This document shows positions 1 to 5,761 of a DNA stretch of 9,340 nucleotides, piece by piece. The translations under genes were made by a program, and so were the position numbers. The stretch is from Methanolobus sp. UBA118 (GTDB taxonomy: Archaea > Halobacteriota > Methanosarcinia > Methanosarcinales > Methanosarcinaceae), in the NCBI GenBank assembly GCA_002508635.1, contig DACO01000116.1, positions 691 to 10,030 on the forward strand, in the 5' to 3' direction. The notes beneath the pieces were generated by a model. That model was not told where the DNA came from, ran no database searches, and saw nothing but the letters and a program-made list of their open reading frames with translations. Numbering within the stretch: position 1 is the stretch's first letter; every line of letters starts with the position of its first letter.

Positions 1-128
1 CCTGCTGAAAGCTGTGTCAGTCCGTTTGCGAATGCCTGACCCACAGGACCGTCTTTGTTTCCGATCATAAGGTCAACGTGTGCGAGTTCTGGGTTCTCGC
101 CGATTAATGCTTCTCCAACTAATAACAT
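1..128 (-). CDS. fae: Formaldehyde-activating enzyme (Fae), N-terminal part, cut by window edge
   Basis: Reading the minus strand from the ATG at 128 gives 42 full codons beginning MLLVGEALIGENPELAHVDL and continuing through MIGNKDGPVGQAFANGLTQL. This is the highly conserved start of Fae, including the His in AHVDLMIG that lies in the active site of the family. Fae is a cytoplasmic enzyme that condenses formaldehyde with tetrahydromethanopterin (tetrahydrosarcinapterin in Methanosarcinaceae) to methylene-H4MPT. In methanogens it is thought to serve formaldehyde detoxification or C1 exchange, sometimes with hexulose-phosphate synthase; whether this copy is a stand-alone Fae or a Fae-Hps fusion cannot be told because the rest lies outside the window. 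The start is supported by the family N-terminus and by a TATA box about 50 bases upstream. No strong Shine-Dalgarno is seen (GAGTGA, weak). Confidence 0.93.
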   Translation of the reverse strand, partial: MLLVGEALIGENPELAHVDLMIGNKDGPVGQAFANGLTQLSA

Positions 129-171
129 GATTTTCACTCGTATGTACTGATGAATATTAACTCGTCAATTC

Positions 172-183
172 GATTTATAAGCT
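172..183 (-). promoter_or_regulatory. TATA box of fae promoter
   Basis: On the minus strand the element reads GCTTATAAATC. It is centred near 178, which places the expected start of transcription around 150-153 and gives a leader of roughly 22-25 bases before the fae ATG at 128. Further AT-rich TATA-like strings lie upstream (268-279 and 309-318 on the minus strand), so a second, distal promoter is possible. Assigned by position and consensus only. Confidence 0.6.
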
Positions 184-190
184 TAGTAGG

Positions 191-228
191 TAGTGATTTA
201 TCTGAATCTGCCACTTAGTGATTACTAA
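191..228. promoter_or_regulatory. Possible operator upstream of fae: TAGTGATT repeats and TTAGT-N4-ACTAA palindrome
   Basis: TAGTGATT occurs at 191-198 and again at 216-223, so the two starts are 25 bases apart. The second copy is embedded in a perfect inverted repeat TTAGT-GATT-ACTAA (215-228). Both lie just upstream of the fae TATA box (relative to fae), the usual place for an archaeal activator or regulator site. The role is inferred from position and symmetry only. Confidence 0.4.
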
Positions 229-367
229 CCTGCAGATACTATCTACCTTTTCTCGTGCAAAACCAGCCCTTTTTATATTATAGTTACGGCATAGACACGA
301 GATTTTGTGCTTTATATAATATATATCAATAAATAGTTTGTTGAAACTCTCATTTTTAGTTTCAAAA

Positions 368-982
368 TCAGGATATAATCTTAGGACAGATATCATTCAT
401 TATACACTCATCACATTTCGGACCCACCGGCCTGCAAACGTTCTGTCCGAACAGCACCATCAGACCGTTGATATTCTTCCATTCATCCCTGGGAACTACA
501 TTCTCAAGCTCCTTTTCAGTCTCATCCGGATCGGATGTATCCACCAGCCCCATCCTGTTCGAGATCCTGTGAACATGAGTATCCACAGCTATGACATCCT
601 GCTCGAATCCGTACCCAAGCACGCAGTTTGCAGTCTTTCTTCCGACTCCCGGAAGCTTGAGCAACTCGTTCATTGTGTCCGGAACAACACCACCATAATC
701 CTGCAGGATGATCCGGGAAATGTCAATGATCCGCTGGGATTTTACCCTGTAGAAGCCCACGTTCCTTATCAGCTCCTGTATCTCATCCACGTCAGCCTCT
801 GCCATTTTACCAACCGTAGGAAATACGCTGAAAAGCTTCTGCGTTGTCGGGATTGTCACATCATCGCGTGTACGCTGGGACAGGACCGTGGATATCAGAA
901 GATAGAACGGGTCCCGATTCACATGAAAATAGCCATTAGGATACAGTTCTTTGAGACGGGAGATCACTTCTTCCACATACAT
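368..982 (-). CDS. nth: Endonuclease III, DNA glycosylase/AP lyase
   Basis: 204 residues from the ATG at 982, the normal length for archaeal Nth. The protein excises oxidised pyrimidines from DNA and cleaves the abasic site in base excision repair. The helix-hairpin-helix is LPGVGRKTA (residues 110-118) with the catalytic lysine at K116, and the catalytic aspartate is D134 in VDTHVHRISNRMGL. The C-terminus carries the [4Fe-4S] ligands C183-X6-C190-X2-C193-X5-C199. LSQRTRDD (34-41) is the archaeal form of the substrate-pocket helix. The open frame extends to an ATG at 1060, but that would add 26 residues unlike the family and run through a TATA box, so the start at 982 is preferred. Stop is TGA. 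It follows the kinase gene on the same strand with a gap of 110 bases and has its own promoter. All key residues are present. Confidence 0.96.
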   Translation of the reverse strand: MYVEEVISRLKELYPNGYFHVNRDPFYLLISTVLSQRTRDDVTIPTTQKLFSVFPTVGKMAEADVDEIQELIRNVGFYRVKSQRIIDISRIILQDYGGVVPDTMNELLKLPGVGRKTANCVLGYGFEQDVIAVDTHVHRISNRMGLVDTSDPDETEKELENVVPRDEWKNINGLMVLFGQNVCRPVGPKCDECIMNDICPKIIS

Positions 983-1003
983 CTGAAAGTTGATAGAGTA
1001 GCA

Positions 1004-1014
1004 AGTTATAAACT
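1004..1014 (-). promoter_or_regulatory. TATA box of nth, predicts a leaderless transcript
   Basis: The minus strand reads GTTTATAACTT, centred near 1009. This is about 27 bases from the A of the nth ATG at 982, so transcription should begin at or next to the start codon. No Shine-Dalgarno precedes the ATG (the upstream bases are CAACTTTCAG), which agrees with a leaderless mRNA. Confidence 0.6.
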
Positions 1015-1092
1015 GTTTTCCATGTGAGCATCGGATAGTGTACAATCCTCCGGAATGCATAACACCTGCCCACGATCAACAAAAACAGCTTC

Positions 1093-2613
1093 CTATCTTC
1101 CGGCTGAAGGGGAATAGGCCGGGAATCTAATATGCACTGTAGTCCCGAAACCTTCCTGACTCTCGATCCAGATCTCACCGGAATGGACCTCTGTGATCAT
1201 TTTACTTACGTAGAGGCCAAGTCCGCTGCCACCGTATTTCCTTGCCATCGAGCCGTCGACCTGGTAAAATCGCTTGAAAACGTTTGAGAATTCGGTTTTC
1301 GGTATGCCTATACCACTATCTTTTATCGTGGCGTGCACGTGTCCGTCTTCCCGGAAAGCTGTAATAAGCACAGTGCCACCCTCGGGACTGAATTTTATGG
1401 CATTATCCACAAGAGACCTGAAAAGATACGGGAGGTACTCCACATCACCCATCACAAGTGGCAGATTATCCTCAAAGGAAGTGGAGATCGTTATCTGCTT
1501 TTCTCCGGCCTTGAAAGAAAAGTATTCAGCAATTCTTTTGAGACTGTCCTCGATCCTTACAGGATCGAACCTGTAGTTGACTTTTCCGGACTTGGCTATA
1601 CTCATATAAATTAGCGAGTCCAGCAGGAAACTCAGATGATCATATTTATCGAGTACGGTCTGCATGGCATTTTTCTGCTTATCATTTAACGGACCAAGCA
1701 CCTCATCGTGCACAAGTTCACTGTAACCTTTGATGGATATCAGCGGAGTCTTTAGCTCATGGCTGAGGTTGGACACGAACTCATCCTTCATCCGGTCCAG
1801 TGACTTTAAGGCCTGATTTGCCTTTGAGAGATCCTCTGTGTATTTACTGATAGCTTCTTCTGCCTTTTTACGCTCGCTTATGTCACGTCCGTTGTTCAAG
1901 AAAGCCGGTATGCCACCGTAATCTATAAGGTTTACACTCATTTCCACAGGAACTCTGGAACCATCCCTTTTTACATAGAGTGCTTCAAATGTTGCCTGTC
2001 CATTCTCCAGAACTGAGGCGGTATTTTCCATGCATTTTTCCCGGTATTCAGGTGCAACCAGATCCTCCCTGGACATATCGAGAAGCGCTTCATGTTCATA
2101 GCCCAGCATCCTGCAGGCTGCAGCATTTGCTTCCAGAACTGCGCCTTCCCGGGTAAATAGAATGATAGCATCCACCGAGTTCTCAAAAAGTGTCCTGAAT
2201 TTCTTCTCGGAAGATACCAGCCTGTCATGCAGTTTTTTACTTTCCAGGAGATTTTTCGAGCGGGTGAGCAGTTCGACCCTGTCAATGGGCTTTGTGAGGA
2301 AATCATCTGCTCCTGCTTCTATACCTTCCAGCCTGTCATCTCTTGAAGACAGGGCTGTGACGATTATAACCGGAATAAAACTGGTTTCTTCAGATGATTT
2401 TATGCGCCTGCATACTTCATAACCGTTTATGCCAGGCATCATAACATCAAGAATGATAAGATCAGGTTTTTCCCTGCTCAGGATATCAAGTGCCTCTTCA
2501 CCACTGAAAGCCTCAATAATATCATATTTACTGACCAGTTGGGCTTCCATTAACTGGACATTGATAGGGTCATCGTCTACAATCAGGATCCTGGGCCTGT
2601 ACTGTTCAATCAT
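1093..2613 (-). CDS. Hybrid sensor histidine kinase, REC-PAS-HisKA-HATPase
   Basis: 506 residues with no membrane segment, so a cytoplasmic kinase. Domain order: receiver (about 7-125) with acidic pocket D13-D14-D15, phospho-acceptor D56 in LIILDVMMPG, T86 and K108 in TKPI; a PAS sensor domain (about 135-250) ending in a PAC-like GRDISERKKAEE; a short coiled coil; HisKA dimerisation domain with phospho-histidine H285 in SHELKTP; and HATPase_c with N box VDNAIKFSP (402-410), G1 DSGIGI (432-437) and G2 GGSGLGL (461-467). All catalytic residues are intact, so it should autophosphorylate. An N-terminal receiver means that it probably receives a phosphoryl signal or is gated by its own receiver. 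This architecture is common in methanogens. No output regulator or DNA-binding partner lies beside it; the neighbours are nth and a divergent yqaA-like gene. The signal cannot be deduced. Stop is TAG. Confidence 0.94.
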   Translation of the reverse strand: MIEQYRPRILIVDDDPINVQLMEAQLVSKYDIIEAFSGEEALDILSREKPDLIILDVMMPGINGYEVCRRIKSSEETSFIPVIIVTALSSRDDRLEGIEAGADDFLTKPIDRVELLTRSKNLLESKKLHDRLVSSEKKFRTLFENSVDAIILFTREGAVLEANAAACRMLGYEHEALLDMSREDLVAPEYREKCMENTASVLENGQATFEALYVKRDGSRVPVEMSVNLIDYGGIPAFLNNGRDISERKKAEEAISKYTEDLSKANQALKSLDRMKDEFVSNLSHELKTPLISIKGYSELVHDEVLGPLNDKQKNAMQTVLDKYDHLSFLLDSLIYMSIAKSGKVNYRFDPVRIEDSLKRIAEYFSFKAGEKQITISTSFEDNLPLVMGDVEYLPYLFRSLVDNAIKFSPEGGTVLITAFREDGHVHATIKDSGIGIPKTEFSNVFKRFYQVDGSMARKYGGSGLGLYVSKMITEVHSGEIWIESQEGFGTTVHIRFPAYSPSAGR

Positions 2614-2631
2614 TTAAAAGAACCAATTCCA

Positions 2632-2642
2632 TTTTTATAAAG
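2632..2642 (-). promoter_or_regulatory. TATA box of the histidine kinase gene, predicts a leaderless transcript
   Basis: The minus strand reads CTTTATAAAAA, centred near 2637, which is about 24-25 bases from the A of the ATG at 2613. The bases directly before the ATG (GGTTCTTTTAA) contain no Shine-Dalgarno, consistent with transcription starting at the start codon. Confidence 0.55.
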
Positions 2643-2700
2643 AAGCTTATTTACAAGAGCAATTGTTACTATATTCATAATAGAGAAATTATATAATAAA

Positions 2701-2727
2701 TTTGCTTTTGACTGATCATTTGCTTTT
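2701..2727 (+). repeat. Two TTTGCTTTT direct repeats, 18 bases apart
   Basis: TTTGCTTTT occurs at 2701-2709 and 2719-2727 in the divergent spacer between the kinase and the yqaA-like gene, about 30-55 bases upstream of the yqaA-like TATA box. A third exact copy is at 5603-5611, upstream of the surface protein gene. They could be regulator half-sites, but the region is AT-rich and the motif is simple. Confidence 0.3.
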
Positions 2728-2756
2728 ACAATAATATGATAAAATAGGAATAGTGA

Positions 2757-2769
2757 TTTTTTATATAAG
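2757..2769 (+). promoter_or_regulatory. TATA box of the YqaA-like gene
   Basis: TTTTTATATAAG is centred near 2763. The motif TAGTGATTT (2751-2759) overlaps its upstream edge, where the BRE element would sit. An initiator-like ATGCA is at 2791-2795, about 29 bases downstream, which predicts a leader of about 38 bases to the ATG at 2830. Confidence 0.6.
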
Positions 2770-2829
2770 TCTGTCCGTCAGTTATCCAGAATGCAAATAT
2801 CTTAATATCCTGAAAATAATACTGAACTG

Positions 2830-3282
2830 ATGCTGGATAACCTATTGATGAACCTGTCAGAATATGCATACCTGAGCCTTTTTGTGACAAGTTTTCTGGC
2901 GTCGACCGTTCTTCCACTGGGATCTGAAACCCTTGTTGTTGTACTTATCAGATCGGGATTTAATTTTTTTGCGGTTGTGATGGTTTCCACCATAGGAAAC
3001 TATCTGGGCTCATGCACCACCTATTACCTTGGATTTAAAGGACGCAGTGATATTATCGAGAAGTACTTTTCAATATCTGAAAAACAGCTAAGAAAAGCCG
3101 ATAGCTGGTTTGATAAGTACGGCCCTTTCCTGCTACTGTTCACATGGCTTCCATTAGTGGGAGATGCCATAACAGCTTCAGGAGGAATACTGAAGCTTGA
3201 TTTCAGAATTTTTTCCATCTATGTGTTCATTGGTAAGTTTTTACGCTACTTTGCCGTTTCATATCTGGCCCTGAATTTATGA
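2830..3282 (+). CDS. YqaA family (DedA/SNARE-associated-like) membrane protein
   Basis: 150 residues, the usual size of the YqaA group (COG1238). Family signatures seen are LPLGSET (28-34), GNYLGSCTTYYLG (56-68), and WFDKYGPFLLLFTWLPLVGD (93-112), followed by a final hydrophobic stretch (about 125-148). Membrane segments are expected at about 14-40, 44-66, 98-120 and 126-148. The proteins sit in the cytoplasmic membrane and belong to the VTT/DedA superfamily, some members of which move lipids across membranes or support membrane homeostasis; the exact role of the YqaA branch is not settled. It is transcribed away from the kinase gene. No clear Shine-Dalgarno is seen before the ATG, but no other start codon fits the family N-terminus. 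The function beyond the family level is inference. Confidence 0.87.
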   Translation: MLDNLLMNLSEYAYLSLFVTSFLASTVLPLGSETLVVVLIRSGFNFFAVVMVSTIGNYLGSCTTYYLGFKGRSDIIEKYFSISEKQLRKADSWFDKYGPFLLLFTWLPLVGDAITASGGILKLDFRIFSIYVFIGKFLRYFAVSYLALNL

Positions 3283-3354
3283 ATATACCCGAAAATGCGA
3301 TAAAGTGTAACTGATTTTGGATAAGTATATATATATGTACCCCAATATTAATGT

Positions 3355-3367
3355 AATTATATATAAT
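3355..3367 (+). promoter_or_regulatory. TATA box of the small membrane protein gene
   Basis: ATTATATATAAT is centred near 3361 and would start transcription at about 3386-3388, some 10 bases before the ATG at 3397. A second TATA-like run, AAGTATATATATATGTAC (3323-3340), lies just upstream and could be an alternative promoter. Confidence 0.5.
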
Positions 3368-3396
3368 CATAGTAAGAAATTTGGGCTGAATTCATA

Positions 3397-3594
3397 ATGA
3401 CATCACTCGACGTGGACCAGAAAACTCTGATCAAAAACTCAGTGCTGATACCAATCGCATTTGTAACAGGAACACTCATTGCAGTCACTGCTTACAAGTA
3501 CTTACCACCAACAACTGCTCTGCTATCAGTTTTTGGCAGTGCTATCATAGTTTCACTGCTGACATATGCACTGGTAAGATCAAGATCGAAGTAA
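3397..3594 (+). CDS. Small protein with two membrane segments, function unknown
   Basis: 65 residues with two hydrophobic helices (about 13-33 and 39-60), separated by a short KYLPP turn and closed by a basic tail RSRSK. The short N-terminus is TSLDVDQKTLIKN. The layout is a helical hairpin in the membrane with the charged tail RSRSK probably cytoplasmic under the positive-inside rule. I do not recognise the family. It is supported as a gene by its own TATA box, by a clean reading frame with archaeal-looking codon use, and by its place between an intact gene and a tRNA on the same strand. It may be an accessory or stress-related membrane peptide; that is speculation. Confidence 0.7.
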   Translation: MTSLDVDQKTLIKNSVLIPIAFVTGTLIAVTAYKYLPPTTALLSVFGSAIIVSLLTYALVRSRSK

Positions 3595-3616
3595 GTCAGA
3601 AAACCATTTTGCGATA

Positions 3617-3654
3617 CTTTTATAGCCTTGCATATGCATTTATTTCTGTATGCG
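3617..3654 (+). promoter_or_regulatory. Promoter of tRNA-Val: TATA box and initiator
   Basis: CTTTTATAGCC (3617-3627) is a TATA box centred near 3622. The initiator-like ATGCG (3650-3654) lies about 28-30 bases downstream and matches the archaeal box B consensus WTGCR seen before stable RNA genes. Transcription would start at about 3652, almost at the mature tRNA 5' end (3654). Confidence 0.65.
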
Positions 3655-3730
3655 GGCTCGTGGTCTAGCTGGTCATGACGTTGCCTTCACACGGCAGAGG
3701 TCGGGTGTTCGAATCTCCCCGGGCCCACCA
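3654..3730 (+). tRNA. tRNA-Val, anticodon CAC
   Basis: A full cloverleaf can be drawn. Acceptor stem GGGCTCG (3654-3660) pairs with CGGGCCC (3720-3726), with one U-G pair. Anticodon stem TTGCC (3681-3685) pairs with GGCAG (3693-3697) around the loop TTCACAC, which places CAC (3688-3690) as the anticodon, reading GUG valine codons. The T loop is TTCGAAT (3708-3714), the variable loop AGGTC, the discriminator A3727, and CCA is encoded in the DNA (3728-3730). In the T stem GGGTG (3703-3707) against CTCCC (3715-3719), T3706 faces T3716, a U-U mismatch. No intron is seen. Confidence 0.93.
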
Positions 3731-4060
3731 TTATCATTATCTTCTGCTGATGTTGATTCTTGCAGTAAGCTGAGCTGTTTTTCAAGAAATTCAATCCTCT
3801 GTTCAAGAGGACTAAGTGATTCTGAGTTTAAACTATCATGGTCCACAACAACTAAAAAAGCCTGTTTACCTTCGTGAGAAGCAGGGATTATTTCTGCATT
3901 ATCACCAATTAGTTCACTATTTTACAAAGGATACAATGTATTCCCCGCCTATATAGGAAGGCGTTTTTCTTATAGGCCATTATTTATCAATATGTTCTCT
4001 TACGCAAGCATAGGATAGATGAAAGCGAGGTCCCACCTTCATTCCCTGTACAAGATACAT
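3673..4060 (-). pseudogene. Degenerate gene remnant whose open frame ends antisense to tRNA-Val
   Basis: On the minus strand, an ATG at 4060 opens a frame (MYLVQGMKVGPRFHLSYAC...) that meets a TAA at 3980-3982, continues in the same frame as IRKTPSYIGGEYIVSFVK, and stops at TAG 3917-3919. One base out of frame, NSELIGDNAEIIPASHEGKQ is open from 3921, runs through AFLVVVDHDSL and the coiled-coil-like SPLEQRIEFLEKQLSLLQES, and terminates at TGA 3673-3675 inside the tRNA. Removing one A from the AAAA run at 3920-3923 would join the two frames. The last residues (GGPGEIRTPDLCRVKATS) are simply the antisense of the tRNA, a tail well known in spurious tRNA-overlapping ORFs. The middle part looks protein-like, so I read the whole as a decayed gene; the family is not recognised. 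The stretch could instead be chance open frames. Confidence 0.45.
3946..3968 (+). terminator. Stem-loop followed by T5, plus strand
   Basis: CGCCT (3946-3950) pairs with AGGCG (3959-3963) and is followed at once by TTTTT (3964-3968). The 10-base palindrome CCTATATAGG (3948-3957) lies inside it. The shape is that of an intrinsic-type terminator, about 215 bases beyond the tRNA. It could end read-through from the tRNA unit or be a relic of a lost gene. Confidence 0.4.
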
Positions 4061-4069
4061 GCTGAATTA

Positions 4070-4087
4070 TTTGAAAATATTTTCAAA
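4070..4087. repeat. Perfect 18-base palindrome
   Basis: TTTGAAAATATTTTCAAA is its own reverse complement. It lies just upstream of the first ATG (4060) of the degenerate minus-strand gene, so it may be an old operator or promoter element; an AT-rich chance palindrome is also possible. Confidence 0.4.
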
Positions 4088-4252
4088 CCAATTTTACTTT
4101 AACAAAGTGTACAGGCCGTTTCAACCAAGCACCCTGAATTTTAGTTATACGTAAACAGGTTTCTTATTGCTTAAATTCATGATTCCCAAGTCTAGTTATC
4201 CGACAAAGTGTTTATTTTAAATCCCTGTCCTTATTAGATGCGCTCTCTGTGA
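4088..4252. other. AT-rich spacer with short imperfect direct repeats
   Basis: Together with the remnant above this completes the 520-base stretch without an intact gene between the tRNA and the IPT membrane protein. ACAAAGTGT occurs at 4102-4110 and 4203-4211, and TAGTTATACG / TAGTTATCCG at 4142-4151 and 4193-4202. No convincing open frame, RNA structure or terminator for the gene ending at 4253 is seen. Confidence 0.35.
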
Positions 4253-5245
4253 TCAGTCGCCCTCTTCCTTTTTTACTTTTACTGTAAATGCATCTTCACG
4301 GCGACCCTGTCCTTGTTCATCATTAACAACAACCACAGTATACATACCGATAGGAGCTTCTTTGGAATCAGAAGGAATTTTTAATGTGCATGTAATCTTT
4401 TTAGAACTTGACATGATATCTTCGCACTTCATAGAATCACCTGTTTTTTGGTGAACGAGTCTGACTTCCTTTATAGTTTTAAAGTTCTCTCCAAGAATTG
4501 TAAAGTTTTTTATAGTCTCCCCGAGCCGGCCTTCATCGGTTGGGATAGCAAGAATATAAGGATCCAGAGCCACCTTGATATCCCCTCCGGTTCCCCTTTT
4601 AGCAGCGATTGCAGCTTCGCTGCCTACTGCGACAGCTCTCGTACCAAAATAAAAACCAGCAACTGCAACAATCAACGTGCTTATGGTGGTAATGATTTGT
4701 TTTGCAATGTCTACACTGTCCTTATTTTCTGCCATTTGCAACATAACTGTGTATCGCGTTCCATTCGTCGCACCATACGGTTGAGAATAATAAACCGATT
4801 CTTTCGAGAGATTATCGTATTCTGCTTGCGATAAGTCTATCTCTCGAGTAAAATCCGAACGAGATATCTGCGTATAGAGAAACACAGAGCTTATCATAAA
4901 TATGAGTATAAGACTCAATGCAATCACAGCCCGTATACTACCTTCGGGTAAACCAAGAGACTGGTCAGGTTTGGCCAGTTCGAGATACTTAAAAATAGAA
5001 GCAGTAAAAGTAAGAGCTAGTAGAAGTGCAATCACGCTAGTGCCAAGCAGAACAGATAGGATAATTTCAGGACGATATTCAACACTAGCAAATTCTATAC
5101 TTAAAAATTGGAATAAAACTAACGTAATAAGTATAGCTAGCACAAACACTAACACAATAAAAACTTTAGTACATGGCCATTGCCATTTTTTTTCATCGGC
5201 TGCATTTCCATCAACTGCATTTCCATCAGCCATCTGTCCCCACAT
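4253..5245 (-). CDS. Four-span membrane protein with C-terminal IPT/TIG-like domain, function unknown
   Basis: 330 residues. A polar N-terminus (1-26) is followed by membrane helices at about 27-50, 61-84, 103-126 and 184-206. Between the second and third helix is GLPEGSIRAVIAL (98-110); from memory similar GLPEGS-R-IAL strings recur before a helix in uncharacterised prokaryotic membrane proteins. The segment between helices 3 and 4 (about 127-183) is polar and carries one sequon (NGT). The C-terminal part (about 225-327) resembles an immunoglobulin-like IPT/TIG domain: FTILGENFKTIKEVRL, then ITCTLKIPSDSKEAPIGMYT and VVVVNDEQGQG. It has two cysteines (C274, C286) that might pair if exported. 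With four helices the N and C termini should be on the same side. The start at 5245 is uncertain; M6 (5230) is an alternative. It stands alone on its strand, with no partner genes. The function is not known to me. Confidence 0.82.
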   Translation of the reverse strand: MWGQMADGNAVDGNAADEKKWQWPCTKVFIVLVFVLAILITLVLFQFLSIEFASVEYRPEIILSVLLGTSVIALLLALTFTASIFKYLELAKPDQSLGLPEGSIRAVIALSLILIFMISSVFLYTQISRSDFTREIDLSQAEYDNLSKESVYYSQPYGATNGTRYTVMLQMAENKDSVDIAKQIITTISTLIVAVAGFYFGTRAVAVGSEAAIAAKRGTGGDIKVALDPYILAIPTDEGRLGETIKNFTILGENFKTIKEVRLVHQKTGDSMKCEDIMSSSKKITCTLKIPSDSKEAPIGMYTVVVVNDEQGQGRREDAFTVKVKKEEGD

Positions 5246-5293
5246 CTCAAGATATGTAATTAGCCGTATTAATTTTTTCCGCAGTAAAGTTAC

Positions 5294-5305
5294 GAATTTT
5301 TATTC
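5294..5305. promoter_or_regulatory. AT element between two divergent genes, possible TATA box in either direction
   Basis: GAATTTTTATTC has inverted arms GAAT/ATTC. It is centred about 24 bases before the ATG at 5324 on the plus strand, a leaderless spacing, and about 55 bases before the ATG at 5245 on the minus strand. It may serve one or both genes. Consensus match is weak. Confidence 0.35.
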
Positions 5306-5323
5306 TCGTTCTGGCGTTGGGTC

Positions 5324-5528
5324 ATGGATATCTATAGAGATACGCTCATTGACCTATGTTATGTCATTTGCTACATGGACTTTTATGATTCTTATGATGA
5401 GTTCCATCAGTATTTTTGAAAAGAAAATGAACAAAGCAGATAAAGCAGGTCACAGGATTGAGATCATCTTTTTAATTAAAGATCTGTATAAATATATCAG
5501 TTACATGCAGATAAAATACCAATACTAG
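5324..5528 (+). pseudogene. Small gene split by a one-base shift at a T5 run (frameshifted or recoded)
   Basis: From the ATG at 5324 the frame reads MDIYRDTLIDLCYVICYMDF then YDSYDEFHQYF and stops at TGA (5417-5419). The next frame, entered exactly at the T5 run (5413-5417), continues EKKMNKADKAGHRIEIIFLI then KDLYKYISYMQIKYQY to TAG (5526-5528). Skipping one T would give one 67-residue protein, rich in Tyr, Asp, Ile and Lys, with helical, amphipathic spacing and no membrane segment. A GC-rich hairpin begins 11 bases after the TAG, as expected for the end of a real gene. The break is at TTT TGA, the type of site (codon next to UGA with a run of T) used for +1 recoding in bacterial prfB. A pseudogene, a sequencing error in the homopolymer or real recoding are all possible. 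The family is not recognised. Confidence 0.5.
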
Positions 5529-5538
5529 CTGTTGATAC

Positions 5539-5564
5539 CGGGACCTGTTATTGATATGGTCCCG
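5539..5564 (+). terminator. Seven-base-pair GC-rich hairpin
   Basis: CGGGACC (5539-5545) pairs perfectly with GGTCCCG (5558-5564) around a 12-base loop. It starts 11 bases after the stop of the frameshifted small gene. It lacks a T-run (AAACTGTTTCTGG follows), so it may be a 3' end stabiliser or processing signal rather than a true terminator. Confidence 0.45.
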
Positions 5565-5761
5565 AAACTGTTTCTGGTATAAAATTAGTTATTATAGCCA
5601 ACTTTGCTTTTCCATTCCAGGACATTTTGTTACACATTTCCACAGAAAATATGCCGGATGGATATGCCGGATTTAAACTTAGTAGTGATTTTTGATAGCA
5701 TCTTTTAAAAAATCAGTATCCAGAAAAACTTTGCTTCCAAAATAATAAGAGCGCACAAAAT

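Noticed and set aside
338..1027. Long plus-strand open frame opposite nth
   Set aside because: It is the shadow of the endonuclease III frame; the minus strand has all the catalytic and iron-sulfur residues.
1061..1092. Intrinsic terminator of the kinase gene
   Set aside because: Only a T5 run (minus strand, about 1081-1085) is seen, with no stem; not enough for a call.
3650..3877. Plus-strand open frame of 75 residues over the tRNA gene
   Set aside because: It begins four bases before tRNA-Val and its first third is the tRNA read as protein; the rest is the opposite strand of the decayed gene.
4902..5528. 208-residue plus-strand open frame
   Set aside because: Its first part is the shadow of the IPT membrane gene. 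Only the end (5418-5528) looks coding, and that belongs to the frameshifted small gene.
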